Assembly: GCF_002872075.1 (NCBI RefSeq)
Contig: NZ_PGGU01000016.1
Coordinates: 193,009-257,008 of the forward strand
Source of the DNA: Microbacterium aurantiacum
Lineage (GTDB): Bacteria > Actinomycetota > Actinomycetes > Actinomycetales > Microbacteriaceae
Direction of reading: 5' to 3'
DNA: 64,000 bases
Shown: positions 7,683 to 17,492 of the stretch, in pieces
How positions within the stretch are numbered: the first letter of the stretch is position 1
How the letters are laid out: the number at the start of each line of letters is the position of its first letter
Notes under the pieces: model-generated
The model's database searches: none
What the model was told of the DNA's origin: nothing
The model's input: only the letters and a program-made list of their open reading frames with translations
Position numbers and translations under genes: made by a program

Positions 7683-9365
7683 TCAGCCGACGAGCCCCGC
7701 CGGAGCGATCCAGGCCGTGGTCTCACCCGGAAGAACGCCGCCCTCGACCGCGGCAGTCGAGAGCACGATGCCGTCGACATCCGCACCGATCTCGAACGGT
7801 TCGGTGCCGAAGTTCGTCACGACCTGCCAGCCGTTGGGGCGCGCGAATCGCAGCACGTCATCGCGGCCCGTCTCGATCCACTCCAGGCGCTCATCCGTCT
7901 GCAGCCGATGCCGCAGGCGCAGAGCCTCCCGGTACAGCGACAGCGTCGATGTCGGGTCGGACGCCTCGGCATCCACTGCGTACTCGGCGAACCAGGCCGG
8001 CTGGGGCAGGTGGGCATCGCCGGATCCGAACCCGAAGGACGAGCCGGATGCCGTCCACGGCAGCGGCACCCGGCATCCGTCCCTGCCGAGGCCGTCGAAC
8101 TCGCCGCCACGGAAGAAGGCGGGATCCTGTCGTTGTTCCGGCGTGATCTCGGCGACCTCGTGCAGCCCGAGCTCCTCGCCCTGGTAGAGGTAGGTGCTGC
8201 CGGGCAGGCCGAGCAGGAGCAGCGTCGCCGCGTGCGCCCTGCGCCGTCCGCCGTCGCGGTCGAGCCGGTCCTCGGGGCCACCGGCGGCCACCCATTCGGT
8301 GCCCTGCTTGACCGCACGTCCGTTCAGCGCCGGGAGTCCGTAGCGCGTGGCGTGCCGGGTGACGTCGTGGTTCGAGAGCACCCAGGTCGTCGACGACCCG
8401 CTCATCTGCGACTGCGCCAGATTCTCGGCGATGATCGAGCGGAACTGCGAGGCGTCGAAGTCCGCGACCAGCAGATCGAAGTTGAACGCCTGGCCGAGCC
8501 CCTCTGCCGAGGCGTACTTCGCCCGGCGCTCGGACGTGGAGACCCACGCCTCGGCGACGGCGGTGCGCGGCGGGTCGTACTCGTTGAAGACCCGCCGCCA
8601 CTCGGCGTAGATCTCGTGCACGTCATCCCGGTCGATCAGCGGATGCTTGCCGTCCTGCGGGATGAGCTCGAGCTCGGCGCGCGACGGCAGCGGCTCGGTG
8701 AGATCCTTCGTCAGCATGTGCGCGACGTCGATGCGGAACCCGTCGACTCCGCGGTCGGACCAGAAGCGCAGGGTCGTCAGGAAGTCCTCTCGGACCTCCG
8801 GGTTGTCCCAGTTCAGGTCGGGCTGCTCGGTGGCGAAGTTGTGGAAGTACCACTGGCCGTCCTCGACGCGCTCCCAGGCGGGGCCGCCGAACACCGACTC
8901 CCAGTCGGTCGGCGGCAGCTCGCCGTTCTCGCCAGTGCCCTCACGGAAGATGTAGCGCTCGCGCGCCGCCGATCCGCGCCCGGCGGCGAGTGCCTCCTGG
9001 AACCACTCGTGCAGGTCGGAGGTGTGGTTGGGGACGATGTCGACCACGACACGGATGCCGCGGGCGTGGAGGGCTGTGACCATCGCGTCGAAGTCCTCCA
9101 GAGTTCCGAGCAGCGGATCGACGTCGCGGTAGTCGGCGACGTCGTATCCCCCGTCGGCGAGCGCGGACGGATAGAACGGGCTCAGCCACACGGCGTCGAT
9201 GCCCAGGTCGGCGAGATAGTCGACGCGGGAGAGGATGCCGGGGATGTCGCCGACGCCGTCGCCGTTCGCGTCGGCGAAGCTCCGCGGGTAGATCTGGTAG
9301 ACGGCGGCCTGCCGCCACCAGGTGGCGTCGGCCTTGCGGGTCTCGACGAGAAGCGCGTCGGTCAT
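7683..9365 (-). CDS. Alpha-glucosidase, glycoside hydrolase family 13
   Basis: The 560-residue enzyme starts with WWRQAAVYQIYPRSFADANGDGVGDI, typical of GH13 oligo-1,6-/alpha-glucosidases. The catalytic residues are visible: the nucleophile Asp in DGFRIDVAH, the acid/base Glu in AVAEAWVS, and the stabilising Asp in LSNHDVTRH, with the conserved region I as DIVPNHTS. No signal peptide is present, so it hydrolyses imported alpha-glucosides such as maltose, isomaltose or trehalose-like sugars in the cytoplasm. It follows the transporter genes on the same strand with a 56-bp gap. The exact substrate cannot be read from sequence. Confidence 0.92.
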   Translation of the reverse strand: MTDALLVETRKADATWWRQAAVYQIYPRSFADANGDGVGDIPGILSRVDYLADLGIDAVWLSPFYPSALADGGYDVADYRDVDPLLGTLEDFDAMVTALHARGIRVVVDIVPNHTSDLHEWFQEALAAGRGSAARERYIFREGTGENGELPPTDWESVFGGPAWERVEDGQWYFHNFATEQPDLNWDNPEVREDFLTTLRFWSDRGVDGFRIDVAHMLTKDLTEPLPSRAELELIPQDGKHPLIDRDDVHEIYAEWRRVFNEYDPPRTAVAEAWVSTSERRAKYASAEGLGQAFNFDLLVADFDASQFRSIIAENLAQSQMSGSSTTWVLSNHDVTRHATRYGLPALNGRAVKQGTEWVAAGGPEDRLDRDGGRRRAHAATLLLLGLPGSTYLYQGEELGLHEVAEITPEQRQDPAFFRGGEFDGLGRDGCRVPLPWTASGSSFGFGSGDAHLPQPAWFAEYAVDAEASDPTSTLSLYREALRLRHRLQTDERLEWIETGRDDVLRFARPNGWQVVTNFGTEPFEIGADVDGIVLSTAAVEGGVLPGETTAWIAPAGLVG

Positions 9366-9421
9366 GAGGGGTACAGCTCCTTCTTGGGGTGGTTGGTCGG
9401 AGGTTCGAGAGGACGGGCGAT

Positions 9422-10306
9422 TCAGCCCTTGACGGCGCCCTGAGTGACGCCTTCCATGACCCAGCGCTGCGTGAACAGGTAGGCCACGATGGCAGGCGCC
9501 ATCGCCATCAGGTACGAGGCGAAGGACACATGGTAGTTGTTGCTGAACTGCGTCTGGAAGAGGTTCTGCCGCACGGGAAGCGTCTGCAGGGCCGGGTCGG
9601 AGATGATCAGCGAGGGCATCATGAAGTCGTTCCACGCGTAGAGGAACGCGAAGATCCCGACGGTGGCGCTCATCGGTGCGAGCAGCGGGAAGATCAGTCT
9701 CCAGAAGGTCTGCCAGGTCGTCGCACCGTCGATGCGAGCGCTCTCCTCCAGCTCCAGCGGGATCGACCGCAGGAATGCGGTGAACAGCAGCACGCTGAAG
9801 CTCATCTGGAACATCGTCGCGAGGATGATCACGCCCGCCGGGTTGTCCAGCCCGACCTGGCCGGTGAGCTGGATCTGCGGCAGCGCGACCACGGGGAACG
9901 GGATGAACATCGCGGCGAGCAGGTAGAAGAACGAGTACCGGAAGAGCCTCCGGTCCCAGTTGCGCACGATCGCGTAGGAGGCGAATGCCGCCAGCACGAT
10001 CGTGGCGAAGACCGTGCCCGCGGTGACCAGCAGTGAGATCCCTGCACCGACCGGGAACTTCGTGAGGTTCCATGCCTGGACGAAGCCTTCGATGCTGAAG
10101 GGCGCGGGGAACGAGAAGGCGTTGCCGTCGACGGCCTGCGCCTGCGTCTTGAACGCCATCGAGAGCGTGACGTACAGCGGCAGGAGCACGGTGACCGCGC
10201 ACAGGATCAGGATGATCGTTCCGGGCCAGTTCACCCGCTCCATCCTGATGCGGGGCTTGCGGCCGGCGGTGGTCACGGCCTGGGTGGTGAGCGTCTGCGT
10301 GGACAT
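9422..10306 (-). CDS. Carbohydrate ABC transporter permease, MalG type
   Basis: The 294-residue membrane protein has six predicted helices and the EAA loop with the permease signature EESARIDGATTWQTFW. It is the second channel subunit of a CUT1-family sugar importer. Its ATG overlaps the stop of the MalF-type gene (TGATG). No ATPase gene is present at this locus; as in many actinobacteria a shared MsiK-like ATPase elsewhere probably serves it. Confidence 0.9.
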   Translation of the reverse strand: MSTQTLTTQAVTTAGRKPRIRMERVNWPGTIILILCAVTVLLPLYVTLSMAFKTQAQAVDGNAFSFPAPFSIEGFVQAWNLTKFPVGAGISLLVTAGTVFATIVLAAFASYAIVRNWDRRLFRYSFFYLLAAMFIPFPVVALPQIQLTGQVGLDNPAGVIILATMFQMSFSVLLFTAFLRSIPLELEESARIDGATTWQTFWRLIFPLLAPMSATVGIFAFLYAWNDFMMPSLIISDPALQTLPVRQNLFQTQFSNNYHVSFASYLMAMAPAIVAYLFTQRWVMEGVTQGAVKG

Positions 10307-11217
10307 CAGAGTGCGTTCCTTCCGCGCGTCAGCGAGAGCTGGAGGAGGGAGATGATGATCGCGACGATGAAGAAGATCGTCGCGTTGGCCATCTGGTACG
10401 CGTAGTCGCCGCCGTTGAATCCGGCGATCACCGTCATCGAGATGCTGCGGGTCGCGGTTCCCGGCCCGCCGTTGGTGAGGCCGACGATGATGTCGTACGC
10501 GCCGAGGAATCCCTTGAAGCCGAGGATGACGTTGATCATGACGTACCCCGCCACCAGGGGCAGGGTGATGCGCGTGAGCTGCTGGAACTTGTTGGCGCCG
10601 TCGATGTCGGCGGCCTCGTACACCTCCCCGGGCACCGAGAGGAGCCCGGCGATGTAGATGAGGAGCGTTCCGGGAACGGCCTGCCAGGCGGTCACGATCA
10701 CGATCGCGACCCAGGCGAGGTCGGGGTTCGCCAGCAGGCTGGTGGAAAGCCAGGGGATGCCGGTGACCGCGCCGGCCGCGGGCAGGGAGTTGGAGAACAG
10801 GAAGTTGAAGACGTACGCGATGATGATGCCCGAGATCACCATCGGGATCACGAAGATCGTGCGCAGGCCGGTCTTGAAGCGGATGCGCGAGGTCAGCCCG
10901 ACGGCCAGCAGGAACGCCACGACGTTGACGGCGAGCACCGTGACGATCGAGAACCCGAATGTGAACAGGTAGCTCTGCAGGATCGCCGGGTCGCTGAACA
11001 GCGCGATGTAGTTGGTCAGCCCGTTGAAGCTCCAGTCGCCGATGCCGATCGAATCGGTGAAGCTGAAGAAGATACCCACGACCGCCGGCACGGTGATGGC
11101 GAGGGTGAACAGCACCAGGGTCGGCAGCAGGAACAGGTAGTAGATGGGCTCGACGCGCTTCGCGGGGCGGCGCAGCTGGCGCGGGCCGCCGGTCACGATG
11201 GTCGTTGTCGTGGTCAT
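10306..11217 (-). CDS. Carbohydrate ABC transporter permease, MalF type
   Basis: The 303-residue protein has six membrane helices and the EAA loop EVYEAADIDGANKFQQ. It pairs with the MalG-type subunit to form the channel of the sugar importer. The ATG at 11217 overlaps the stop of the binding-protein gene (ATGA), so the three transporter genes are translationally coupled. Confidence 0.9.
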   Translation of the reverse strand: MTTTTTIVTGGPRQLRRPAKRVEPIYYLFLLPTLVLFTLAITVPAVVGIFFSFTDSIGIGDWSFNGLTNYIALFSDPAILQSYLFTFGFSIVTVLAVNVVAFLLAVGLTSRIRFKTGLRTIFVIPMVISGIIIAYVFNFLFSNSLPAAGAVTGIPWLSTSLLANPDLAWVAIVIVTAWQAVPGTLLIYIAGLLSVPGEVYEAADIDGANKFQQLTRITLPLVAGYVMINVILGFKGFLGAYDIIVGLTNGGPGTATRSISMTVIAGFNGGDYAYQMANATIFFIVAIIISLLQLSLTRGRNAL

Positions 11218-12518
11218 TTCGCGGACTCCTCTGTCGCGCTCGGGACGGGTGCGCGGAAGGCGACTCGGGCCCAGTCCGCATCCATGGTCCGCAGGGTGGC
11301 CACGGGGTCGGCGCCGAGAACGATCGCTTGCACGTAGTTGAAGACGGGGATGGTTTTCGGGACCAGCACCGAGGGGCCCTGGTACACCTGGGCGCTGTCG
11401 TAGTACTCGACCATCCCCTCGATCCGAGGATCGTCGGGTGCCGCGGCATCCTTCGTGGGAGTGAAGCCGAGCTGTGACGCGTTGTAGGCCTCGATGTTCT
11501 CCGGCTCGTAGAGGAACTCGAGGAAGTCGCGGGCAGCCTCCTGATGCCGCGAGCCCTCCGGGATCATCGCGGCGAGATCCATGTTGACGCGCACCGCGAG
11601 ATCGGCCGGATCGTCGGTCATCGGCAGCGGGAAGGTGCCGAGCGGAAGGTCGGGCGCGGTCTTCGCGATCTCGCTGAACGCCCACGGGCCCTGCAGGTAC
11701 ATCGCGGCTTCGCCCTTCGAGAAGGCGAGGTTGCCGTCGCCGTAGCCACGGCTCGACGCATCCTCATTGACGTAGTTCTCGGTGAGCTGGAGCATCCGCT
11801 CGATGGGCTCGGCGAAGTCGTTCTGGAAGGACACCGCGGAATCCGGGCCGACGTCGGCGCCTTCCGCCGCCAGTTGCTCATAGAAGTCGATGACGTCGAT
11901 CGAACCGCCCAGCGCGTAGTCGTACCAGCCCTGGCCGACCGTCCAGTCGTCCTTGAATGTCGCATAGAACGGCGTGATGCCCGCTGCCTTCAGCTGCTCG
12001 CACACGGCGATGAGCTCGTCCCAGGTCTGCGGGATCTCGAGGCCGTTGGCCGCGAAGATGTCCTTGTTGTAGATGACGGATGCCGCCATCACCGAGTACG
12101 GCAGGGCGCTGGTGCGCCCCTCGCACGAACCGTACTGATCCAGCAGCGGCTGCAGGTCCTCGCGGGTGCTGGCGGCGGCATCGGTGCCGGCGAGATCGGA
12201 CAGTGTGCAGCGCTGCACGAACCGAGCGATCTCCATGTTGTAGTTGGCCAGCATGATGTCCGGCGGGTTGCCCCGCACGAAGCTCGCCGAGACGACGTCC
12301 ACCCCGGAGGTGTCGATCTCGACGCGGACCTCGTCCTGCGAGGAGTTGTATTCGGCGACGAGCTCGGTCATGAACTCGATCGCCTCCCGCTTGCTGAACG
12401 TGAAGCGGATGGTCTCCCGATCCGATCCGGCGGCGCAGGCGGTGAGCGATGCGGCGAGCAGCCCGAGGGCGGTCGCGCCGGCGGCGAGCCGGATCGAGCG
12501 TGTGCGTTTCAGAGACAC
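11214..12518 (-). CDS. Sugar ABC transporter substrate-binding lipoprotein
   Basis: The protein of 434 residues begins at GTG 12518, seven bases after a GGGAAGGAC ribosome-binding site; a TTG 15 bases upstream is less likely because it overlaps that site. A lipoprotein signal peptide ends in LTAC. The rest is a CUT1-type extracellular binding protein (family 1), with TWDELIAVCEQLKAAGITPF and a C-terminal PGSRHQEAARDFLEFLYEPEN-like helix pattern. It delivers oligosaccharide to the two downstream permeases, and the linked GH13 glucosidase suggests an alpha-glucoside ligand. Confidence 0.9.
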   Translation of the reverse strand: MSLKRTRSIRLAAGATALGLLAASLTACAAGSDRETIRFTFSKREAIEFMTELVAEYNSSQDEVRVEIDTSGVDVVSASFVRGNPPDIMLANYNMEIARFVQRCTLSDLAGTDAAASTREDLQPLLDQYGSCEGRTSALPYSVMAASVIYNKDIFAANGLEIPQTWDELIAVCEQLKAAGITPFYATFKDDWTVGQGWYDYALGGSIDVIDFYEQLAAEGADVGPDSAVSFQNDFAEPIERMLQLTENYVNEDASSRGYGDGNLAFSKGEAAMYLQGPWAFSEIAKTAPDLPLGTFPLPMTDDPADLAVRVNMDLAAMIPEGSRHQEAARDFLEFLYEPENIEAYNASQLGFTPTKDAAAPDDPRIEGMVEYYDSAQVYQGPSVLVPKTIPVFNYVQAIVLGADPVATLRTMDADWARVAFRAPVPSATEESAK

Positions 12519-12549
12519 CGTTGTCCTTCCCAAGGTAGATTCATGGACT

Positions 12550-12573
12550 AAATCTAGTGAGCAAATCTACTGA
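12550..12573. promoter_or_regulatory. Direct-repeat operator between the sugar operon and the ROK regulator
   Basis: AAATCTAGTGA (12550-12560) and AAATCTACTGA (12563-12573) form a direct repeat with 13-bp period and one mismatch, in an AT-rich stretch of the divergent intergenic region. It is the best candidate site for the adjacent ROK repressor and could control both directions. Confidence 0.5.
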
Positions 12574-12616
12574 TGAAGGGTACTCTCTCATCTGAGGGAG
12601 AGCGAGGTCAAGAGCT

Positions 12617-13837
12617 GTGGCAGATGTTTCCGCAGACCTCGGCACCGGCCGCGCGAGTGTCGGTGCTGTTCTCGACTTCGCCTGGACCGCGGGAGAGTTC
12701 ACCGCCACGGAGGCGATGGCGAGCACTTCGCTGACCCGATCGACGGCGATCGACGCCATCGACACGCTCGTCGGCGCCGAGGTGCTTCAAGAGCTGCCCA
12801 ACGCTCGAGCCGCCGGCAGCTACCGCTCCGGTCGCCCGGCGCGGCGTTTCACGCTCTCGTCAGACATCGGCATCGTGATCGGCGTGGACGCCGGTGACAC
12901 CCACCTCGCGGTGACGATCGCCGACCCGCTCGATCGCACCCTCGTGCACCACCGCACCGATCTGGACCCCTCCCAGTCGGCGGCCGAGCGACTCCAGACG
13001 ATCATCGGGCAGTTGCAGCGCGCTCTCAATGAGACCGATCGATCCCGGAGCGACATCCTCGCGATGTGCATCGGCGTCGCTGCGCCCGTCGACCGCGACG
13101 GCGTCTCGCCGCCGCATCCGGACGGCTTCTGGGAGCGCACCAACCCCGGCCTCGCCGAGGCTCTGCGCGACTGGGCACCCGTCGTGGAGATCAAGAACGA
13201 CGCGCAGCTCGCCGCGATCGCCGAGGGTTCGGCCGGAGCAGCGGTCGGATGCCGCGACTACGTGGCGCTTCTCTCCAGCGAGCGCTTCGGCGGGGGCGTC
13301 GTGGTCGACGGCCACGTGCTGCACGGCGCTCACGGCGGAGTCGGCGAGGGCGTCGTCTTCGATCACATCATCGGCGTCGGCTCGGCGTTCGGACTCCGGT
13401 ACGCCCTGCAGGATCAGGTGCGCGCAGCCGTGGAGAGCGGCGAGATCGACCGCGGCAGCGCGATGGGCCGGCTCACCGACGCCCGCCGCATCGATCCCCG
13501 CGCGGTGCTCACCGCGGCCGCAGCGGGAGACCCGGGCGCCCTTCTCGTCGCCTCCCGCGTCGGCGAGACACTGGCCCGTGTCGTCGGCGTGCTCGGCAGC
13601 ATGTACGACCCCGCACGCGTGATCGTCTGCGGCGCCGTAGCCGAGAGCATCGAACCCGTTCTCGCCGCCGCGCGTGTGATCCTGCCCGAGCAGCTGCACC
13701 TTCCGGCGCCTGAGCTGCTCGCTTCGACACTGGGGGGCGAGGTGGTGTCGCTCGGCGCCGTCGCCACCGCTCGCCGCGCGGCGAGGGAGCACGCCGTGCC
13801 ACTGCTGGCGGAGCGGCGACTGAGCGCGCGGGCATAG
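12617..13837 (+). CDS. ROK-family transcriptional regulator
   Basis: The 406-residue protein has an N-terminal winged helix (about 15-75, TATEAMASTSLTRSTAIDAIDTL) and a C-terminal sugar-kinase-like ROK domain with GVDAGDTH, and EIKNDAQLAAIAEG. The glycine-rich GGGVVVDGHVLHGAHGG segment aligns with the ROK signature, but the zinc-binding GHxxxxxxGxxCxCGxxGCxE motif of ROK kinases and repressors such as NagC and Mlc is absent. It is divergent from the sugar transporter operon and most likely represses it until the sugar binds. GTG is the start codon. Confidence 0.85.
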   Translation: MADVSADLGTGRASVGAVLDFAWTAGEFTATEAMASTSLTRSTAIDAIDTLVGAEVLQELPNARAAGSYRSGRPARRFTLSSDIGIVIGVDAGDTHLAVTIADPLDRTLVHHRTDLDPSQSAAERLQTIIGQLQRALNETDRSRSDILAMCIGVAAPVDRDGVSPPHPDGFWERTNPGLAEALRDWAPVVEIKNDAQLAAIAEGSAGAAVGCRDYVALLSSERFGGGVVVDGHVLHGAHGGVGEGVVFDHIIGVGSAFGLRYALQDQVRAAVESGEIDRGSAMGRLTDARRIDPRAVLTAAAAGDPGALLVASRVGETLARVVGVLGSMYDPARVIVCGAVAESIEPVLAAARVILPEQLHLPAPELLASTLGGEVVSLGAVATARRAAREHAVPLLAERRLSARA

Positions 13838-13862
13838 GCCGCGGCATCCGCCCCGGCGTCCC

Positions 13863-13930
13863 GGGCTCAGGAGATATCCCCGGCTCAGGAGGACTCTGTG
13901 CGGATTCTCCTGCCCACGGGATTTCTCCTG
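13863..13930. repeat. Palindromic element (family A, copy 2) between convergent genes
   Basis: The left arm (13870-13893) carries GGCTCAGGAG and TATCCCC, and the right arm (13903-13928) carries ATTCTCCTG and GGGATTTCTCC, giving an imperfect long hairpin. It shares sequence with the element at 7609-7667. It lies between the ROK gene and the convergent E2 gene and is placed to act as a two-way terminator. Confidence 0.7.
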
Positions 13931-13948
13931 CCGTAGGGTCGGCCGAGA

Positions 13949-15277
13949 TCAGTCGACGAGCAGCGCCGGCTCCTCGAGGATGGACGCGACGTCGGCGATG
14001 AACCGGCTCATGCCGTCCCCGTCGACCACGCGGTGATCGAACGAGCCGGCGACGGTCGTGACCCACCGGGGGCGCACCTCGCCGTCGACGACCCACGGCT
14101 TCTGGCTGATCGTTCCCAGCGCCACGATCCCGGCCTCGCCGGGGTTGATGATCGGCGTGCCGGCATCCATCCCGAACACACCGATGTTCGTGATCGTGAT
14201 CGTGCCGCCCTGCTGGTCGGCCGGCGTGGTCTTGCCCTCGCGGGCGGTCAGCGTCAGGCGGTTCAGGGCGCGGGCGAGATCCTTCATGCCGAGGTCCTGC
14301 GCGTCCTTGATGTTCGGGACGAGCAGACCCCTCGGCGTCGCCGCAGCGATGCCGAGGTTCACGTAGTGGCGCACGGCGATCTCGGCTCCGCCATCCTTGT
14401 CGACCCAGGCGGCGTTCACCATCGGCGTGCGACGGGCGGCCCAGATGACGGCACGGGCCATGATCAGCAGCGGCGAGACCCTGATCTCGGCGTAGTCCGG
14501 CGACGCCTTCAGCCGCTTGACGAGCTCCATCGTGCGGGAGGCGTCGATCTCCTTCCACACCGTGACGTGCGGCGCGGAGTAGGCGCTCTGCACCATGGCA
14601 GACGAAGTGGCCTTGCGCACGCCCTTCACCGGGATGGATTCGGTGCGGTCCTCTGATGCCGTGGACGGCGCGACCCCGCGGGCGATGCCGGCCGCGGCGG
14701 CGTGCGGAGCCGGAACAGTCTCCTCGCGCACGTCTCCCCACTCGGGAGTCTGGATGTTGCGGAAGACGCTGGCCTGCGAGGCGTGGTTCATCACGTCGTC
14801 GCGCGTCACCTCGCCGTCGCCGCCGGTGGCGGTGACCGCGGTCAGGTCGACGCCGAGGTCGCGGGCGAGCTTGCGGATCGGCGGCTTCGCGATGACGCCG
14901 ACCGAGGAGAGCACCGGGCGCTCCGGCGGCTTGCGCCGACGCGAGGTGGCACCTCCCCCGGTGCCGTAGCCGACGAGCACCGAGCCGCCGGCCTCCTCTG
15001 CAGCGGGTGCGGGAGCGGCAGGCGCTACATCCACGGCATCCGTCACGAAGGTGATGATCGGCGACCCGACCTCGACGGTCGTACCTTCACCGACGAGGAG
15101 CTCGCCGACGATGCCGGCGTGCGGGGACGGCAGCTCGACCAGCGACTTGGCCGTCTCGATCTCGCAGATGACGTCGTTGATCGCGACGGTGTCGCCCGGG
15201 GCGACCTTCCACGTGACGATCTCAGCCTCGGTGAGGCCTTCGCCGACATCGGGGAGGTTGAAGTTCTGCGTGCTCAT
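13949..15277 (-). CDS. 2-oxoacid dehydrogenase E2, dihydrolipoamide acyltransferase
   Basis: The 442-residue E2 has one lipoyl domain (1-80, with the lipoylated Lys in [10 protein letters not shown]), a peripheral-subunit-binding domain (about 133-166, [14 protein letters not shown]), and a C-terminal acyltransferase domain with the catalytic [10 protein letters not shown] motif (His415). It transfers the acyl group formed by E1 to CoA. The layout resembles branched-chain 2-oxoacid dehydrogenase E2 as much as pyruvate dehydrogenase E2, so the substrate is open. It is the third gene of an E1a-E1b-E2 operon, 24 bp after E1 beta. Confidence 0.9.
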   Translation of the reverse strand: MSTQNFNLPDVGEGLTEAEIVTWKVAPGDTVAINDVICEIETAKSLVELPSPHAGIVGELLVGEGTTVEVGSPIITFVTDAVDVAPAAPAPAAEEAGGSVLVGYGTGGGATSRRRKPPERPVLSSVGVIAKPPIRKLARDLGVDLTAVTATGGDGEVTRDDVMNHASQASVFRNIQTPEWGDVREETVPAPHAAAAGIARGVAPSTASEDRTESIPVKGVRKATSSAMVQSAYSAPHVTVWKEIDASRTMELVKRLKASPDYAEIRVSPLLIMARAVIWAARRTPMVNAAWVDKDGGAEIAVRHYVNLGIAAATPRGLLVPNIKDAQDLGMKDLARALNRLTLTAREGKTTPADQQGGTITITNIGVFGMDAGTPIINPGEAGIVALGTISQKPWVVDGEVRPRWVTTVAGSFDHRVVDGDGMSRFIADVASILEEPALLVD

Positions 15278-15301
15278 TGCGAGTCCTTCCGGACGGTGGA
15301 G

Positions 15302-16282
15302 TCAGTAGGCCAGTGAACGATCGACGGCCTCGAGGATGCGATCGGCATCGGGGAGGTAGGAGCCCTCGAGCTTCGCGGGCGGGAACGGGGTGTCGTAGCC
15401 GGACACGCGCAGCACGGGCGCCTCGAGCGCGTAGAACGCGCGCTCCATGACGGTCGCCGCGACTTCGCTGCCGACGCTGGTGAAGCCCTGCGCCTCCTGC
15501 GCGTAGACCATGCGACCGGTCTTGCGCACCGAGTCGAGGATCGGCTCGTAGTCGATGGGCGACAGCGAACGCACGTCGACGACCTCGCAGCTCGTGCCCT
15601 CCGCCTCGGCGAGCGCCGCGGCCTGCAGCAGCGTGGTGACGATCGCGCCGTGACCGACGAGGGTGACGTCGGAGCCGGTGCGCACCACCCGCGAGGCGTG
15701 CAGCGGGACGGCGGATGACTCGAGGTCGACCTCGCCCTTCTGCCAGTACCGGCTCTTCGGCTCCATGAAGATCACGGGATCGTTCGAGCGGATCGCCTCC
15801 TGGATCATCCAGTACGCGTCATTCGGCGTCGACGGCGACACCACCCGCAGGCCGGGGGTGTGCGCGAAGTACGCCTCCGGGCTCTCCTGGTGGTGCTCGA
15901 CGGCGCCGATGTGGCCGCCGTACGGGATGCGGATGACGATCGGCAGCGAGAGACGGCCCTCGTGACGATTCGTGAGCTTGGCCAGCTGCGTCGTGATCTG
16001 GTCGAACGCCGGGAACACGAAGCCGTCGAACTGGATCTCGCACACCGGACGGAATCCGGTCATCGCCAGGCCGATCGCGGTGCCGACGATCCCGGATTCG
16101 GCGAGCGGAGTGTCGAGCACCCGCTTGTCGCCGAAGTCGCGCAGCAGGTGCTCGGTGACCCGGAACACACCGCCGAGCTTGCCGATGTCCTCGCCCATCA
16201 TGAGGACGCGGGGGTCGTCTTCCATGGCCTTGCGCAGGCCCGCGTTGAGCGCCTTGCTGAACGGCATCGTCTCGAGAGTCAT
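15302..16282 (-). CDS. 2-oxoacid dehydrogenase E1 component, beta subunit
   Basis: The 326-residue protein matches the transketolase-type beta subunit of heterotetrameric E1, with MGEDIGKLGGVFRVTEHL at the N-terminus, ESGIVGTAIGLAMTG, and a C-terminal domain ending with LPDADRILEAVDRSL. Together with the alpha subunit it binds thiamine diphosphate and decarboxylates the 2-oxoacid. The ATG at 16282 overlaps the alpha-subunit stop (ATGA). Confidence 0.92.
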   Translation of the reverse strand: MTLETMPFSKALNAGLRKAMEDDPRVLMMGEDIGKLGGVFRVTEHLLRDFGDKRVLDTPLAESGIVGTAIGLAMTGFRPVCEIQFDGFVFPAFDQITTQLAKLTNRHEGRLSLPIVIRIPYGGHIGAVEHHQESPEAYFAHTPGLRVVSPSTPNDAYWMIQEAIRSNDPVIFMEPKSRYWQKGEVDLESSAVPLHASRVVRTGSDVTLVGHGAIVTTLLQAAALAEAEGTSCEVVDVRSLSPIDYEPILDSVRKTGRMVYAQEAQGFTSVGSEVAATVMERAFYALEAPVLRVSGYDTPFPPAKLEGSYLPDADRILEAVDRSLAY

Positions 16283-17406
16283 TTCGCGCCTCCCTCGAAC
16301 GAGGCCTCGTAGCTGTCGCGCCATGCGCGCTGCTCGTCGATGAGTGGATGCGGCTCGCTGTAGACGTGATCGAAGATCTTCGAGGCGGGCGGCGGTCCGA
16401 GTTCGACGGTGCGGGAGCGCAGATCCTCCGCGGCATCCGCCCCCTCGGTCTCGACGTCGTCGAAGAACGCGGCCGATGCTCCGCGGCCCTCGAGGAACGC
16501 GCGCATCCGGATGATGGGGTCGCGCTCTGCCCAGGACTGCTCCTCGTCGGAGCCGCGGTACTTCGTGGGGTCGTCACTGGTGGTGTGCGCGCCGAGGCGG
16601 TAGGTGACGGCCTCGATCGCGCGCGGGCCGAGGCCGCTGCGCGCCTCGTCGAGGGCGACGCGGGACACCGCGTAGCTGGCGAGCACGTCGTTGCCGTCGA
16701 CGCGGATGCTCGGGATGCCGTAGCCGGCGCTGCGCTGCACCAGCGGCACCGGCGACTGCGTGGAGACCGGGACCGAGATCGCCCAGTGGTTGTTCTGCAG
16801 GAAGAAGACCTCGGGGGTCTGGTAGCTCGCCGCGAAGACCATGGCCTCGTGCACGTCGCCCTGGCTGGAGGCTCCGTCGCCGTAGTAGACGATGACGGCC
16901 TGGTCGCTCTCGACGTCTCCGGTGCCGGACTTGCCGTCGAAGGAGAGACCCATCGCGTAGCCGGTGGCGTGCAGCGCCTGCGATCCGAGCACCAGTGTGT
17001 ATAGACGGGTGTTGCCGTTCTTGGGATCGCTCGGATCCCAGCCGCCGTGCGAGACCCCGCGCATCAACTTGATGATGTCGAGCGGGTCGACGCCGCGGAT
17101 GCGGGTGACCGCGTGCTCGCGGTACGAGGGGAAGATCGTGTCCTGCGCGCGGGCGGCACGGGCCGAACCCACCTGCGCGGCCTCCTGCCCGCGGCTCGGC
17201 GGCCACAGGGCGAGCTGCCCCTGTCGCTGCAGGTTGGTCGCCTGCACGTCGATGGCGCGGATGACGACCATGTCGCGGTAGAACTGCTCGAGTTCGGCGT
17301 CCGTGATCGCGTCGATCAGGGGCAGGTATCGCTCGGCGGCGTCCGACGGCGCGAACCGTCCGGTCGCGTCGAGGACGCGCACGAGGGGGGTGTCGGAGGT
17401 AGTCAC
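16279..17406 (-). CDS. 2-oxoacid dehydrogenase E1 component, alpha subunit
   Basis: The 375-residue protein contains the thiamine-diphosphate motif GDGASSQGDVHEA ... NNHWAIS, the TPP/Mg-binding region of E1 alpha, and the YRLGAHTTSDDPTKYR segment that resembles the phosphorylation loop region. The GTG start at 17406 reads VTTSDTPLVRVLDATG; the longer frame is not supported. The operon encodes E1 and E2 but no dihydrolipoamide dehydrogenase, which must come from elsewhere. Because actinobacterial pyruvate dehydrogenase usually has a one-chain AceE, this heterotetrameric type more likely acts on branched-chain 2-oxoacids. That is inference. Confidence 0.9.
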   Translation of the reverse strand: MTTSDTPLVRVLDATGRFAPSDAAERYLPLIDAITDAELEQFYRDMVVIRAIDVQATNLQRQGQLALWPPSRGQEAAQVGSARAARAQDTIFPSYREHAVTRIRGVDPLDIIKLMRGVSHGGWDPSDPKNGNTRLYTLVLGSQALHATGYAMGLSFDGKSGTGDVESDQAVIVYYGDGASSQGDVHEAMVFAASYQTPEVFFLQNNHWAISVPVSTQSPVPLVQRSAGYGIPSIRVDGNDVLASYAVSRVALDEARSGLGPRAIEAVTYRLGAHTTSDDPTKYRGSDEEQSWAERDPIIRMRAFLEGRGASAAFFDDVETEGADAAEDLRSRTVELGPPPASKIFDHVYSEPHPLIDEQRAWRDSYEASFEGGAK

Positions 17407-17492
17407 GGCTCTTACGCTACCCGCGCCGGCATGCCGGGGCACGCATACCTAGGACGCCCTCGTATCTGCCGGGAAACCGGAGAAACGGCCGG

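Noticed and set aside
12590-12608. Attenuator or riboswitch before the ROK gene (CTCTCTCATCTGAGGGAGAG)
   Set aside because: The small hairpin is too weak and there is no known aptamer; more likely a coincidental dyad near the start.
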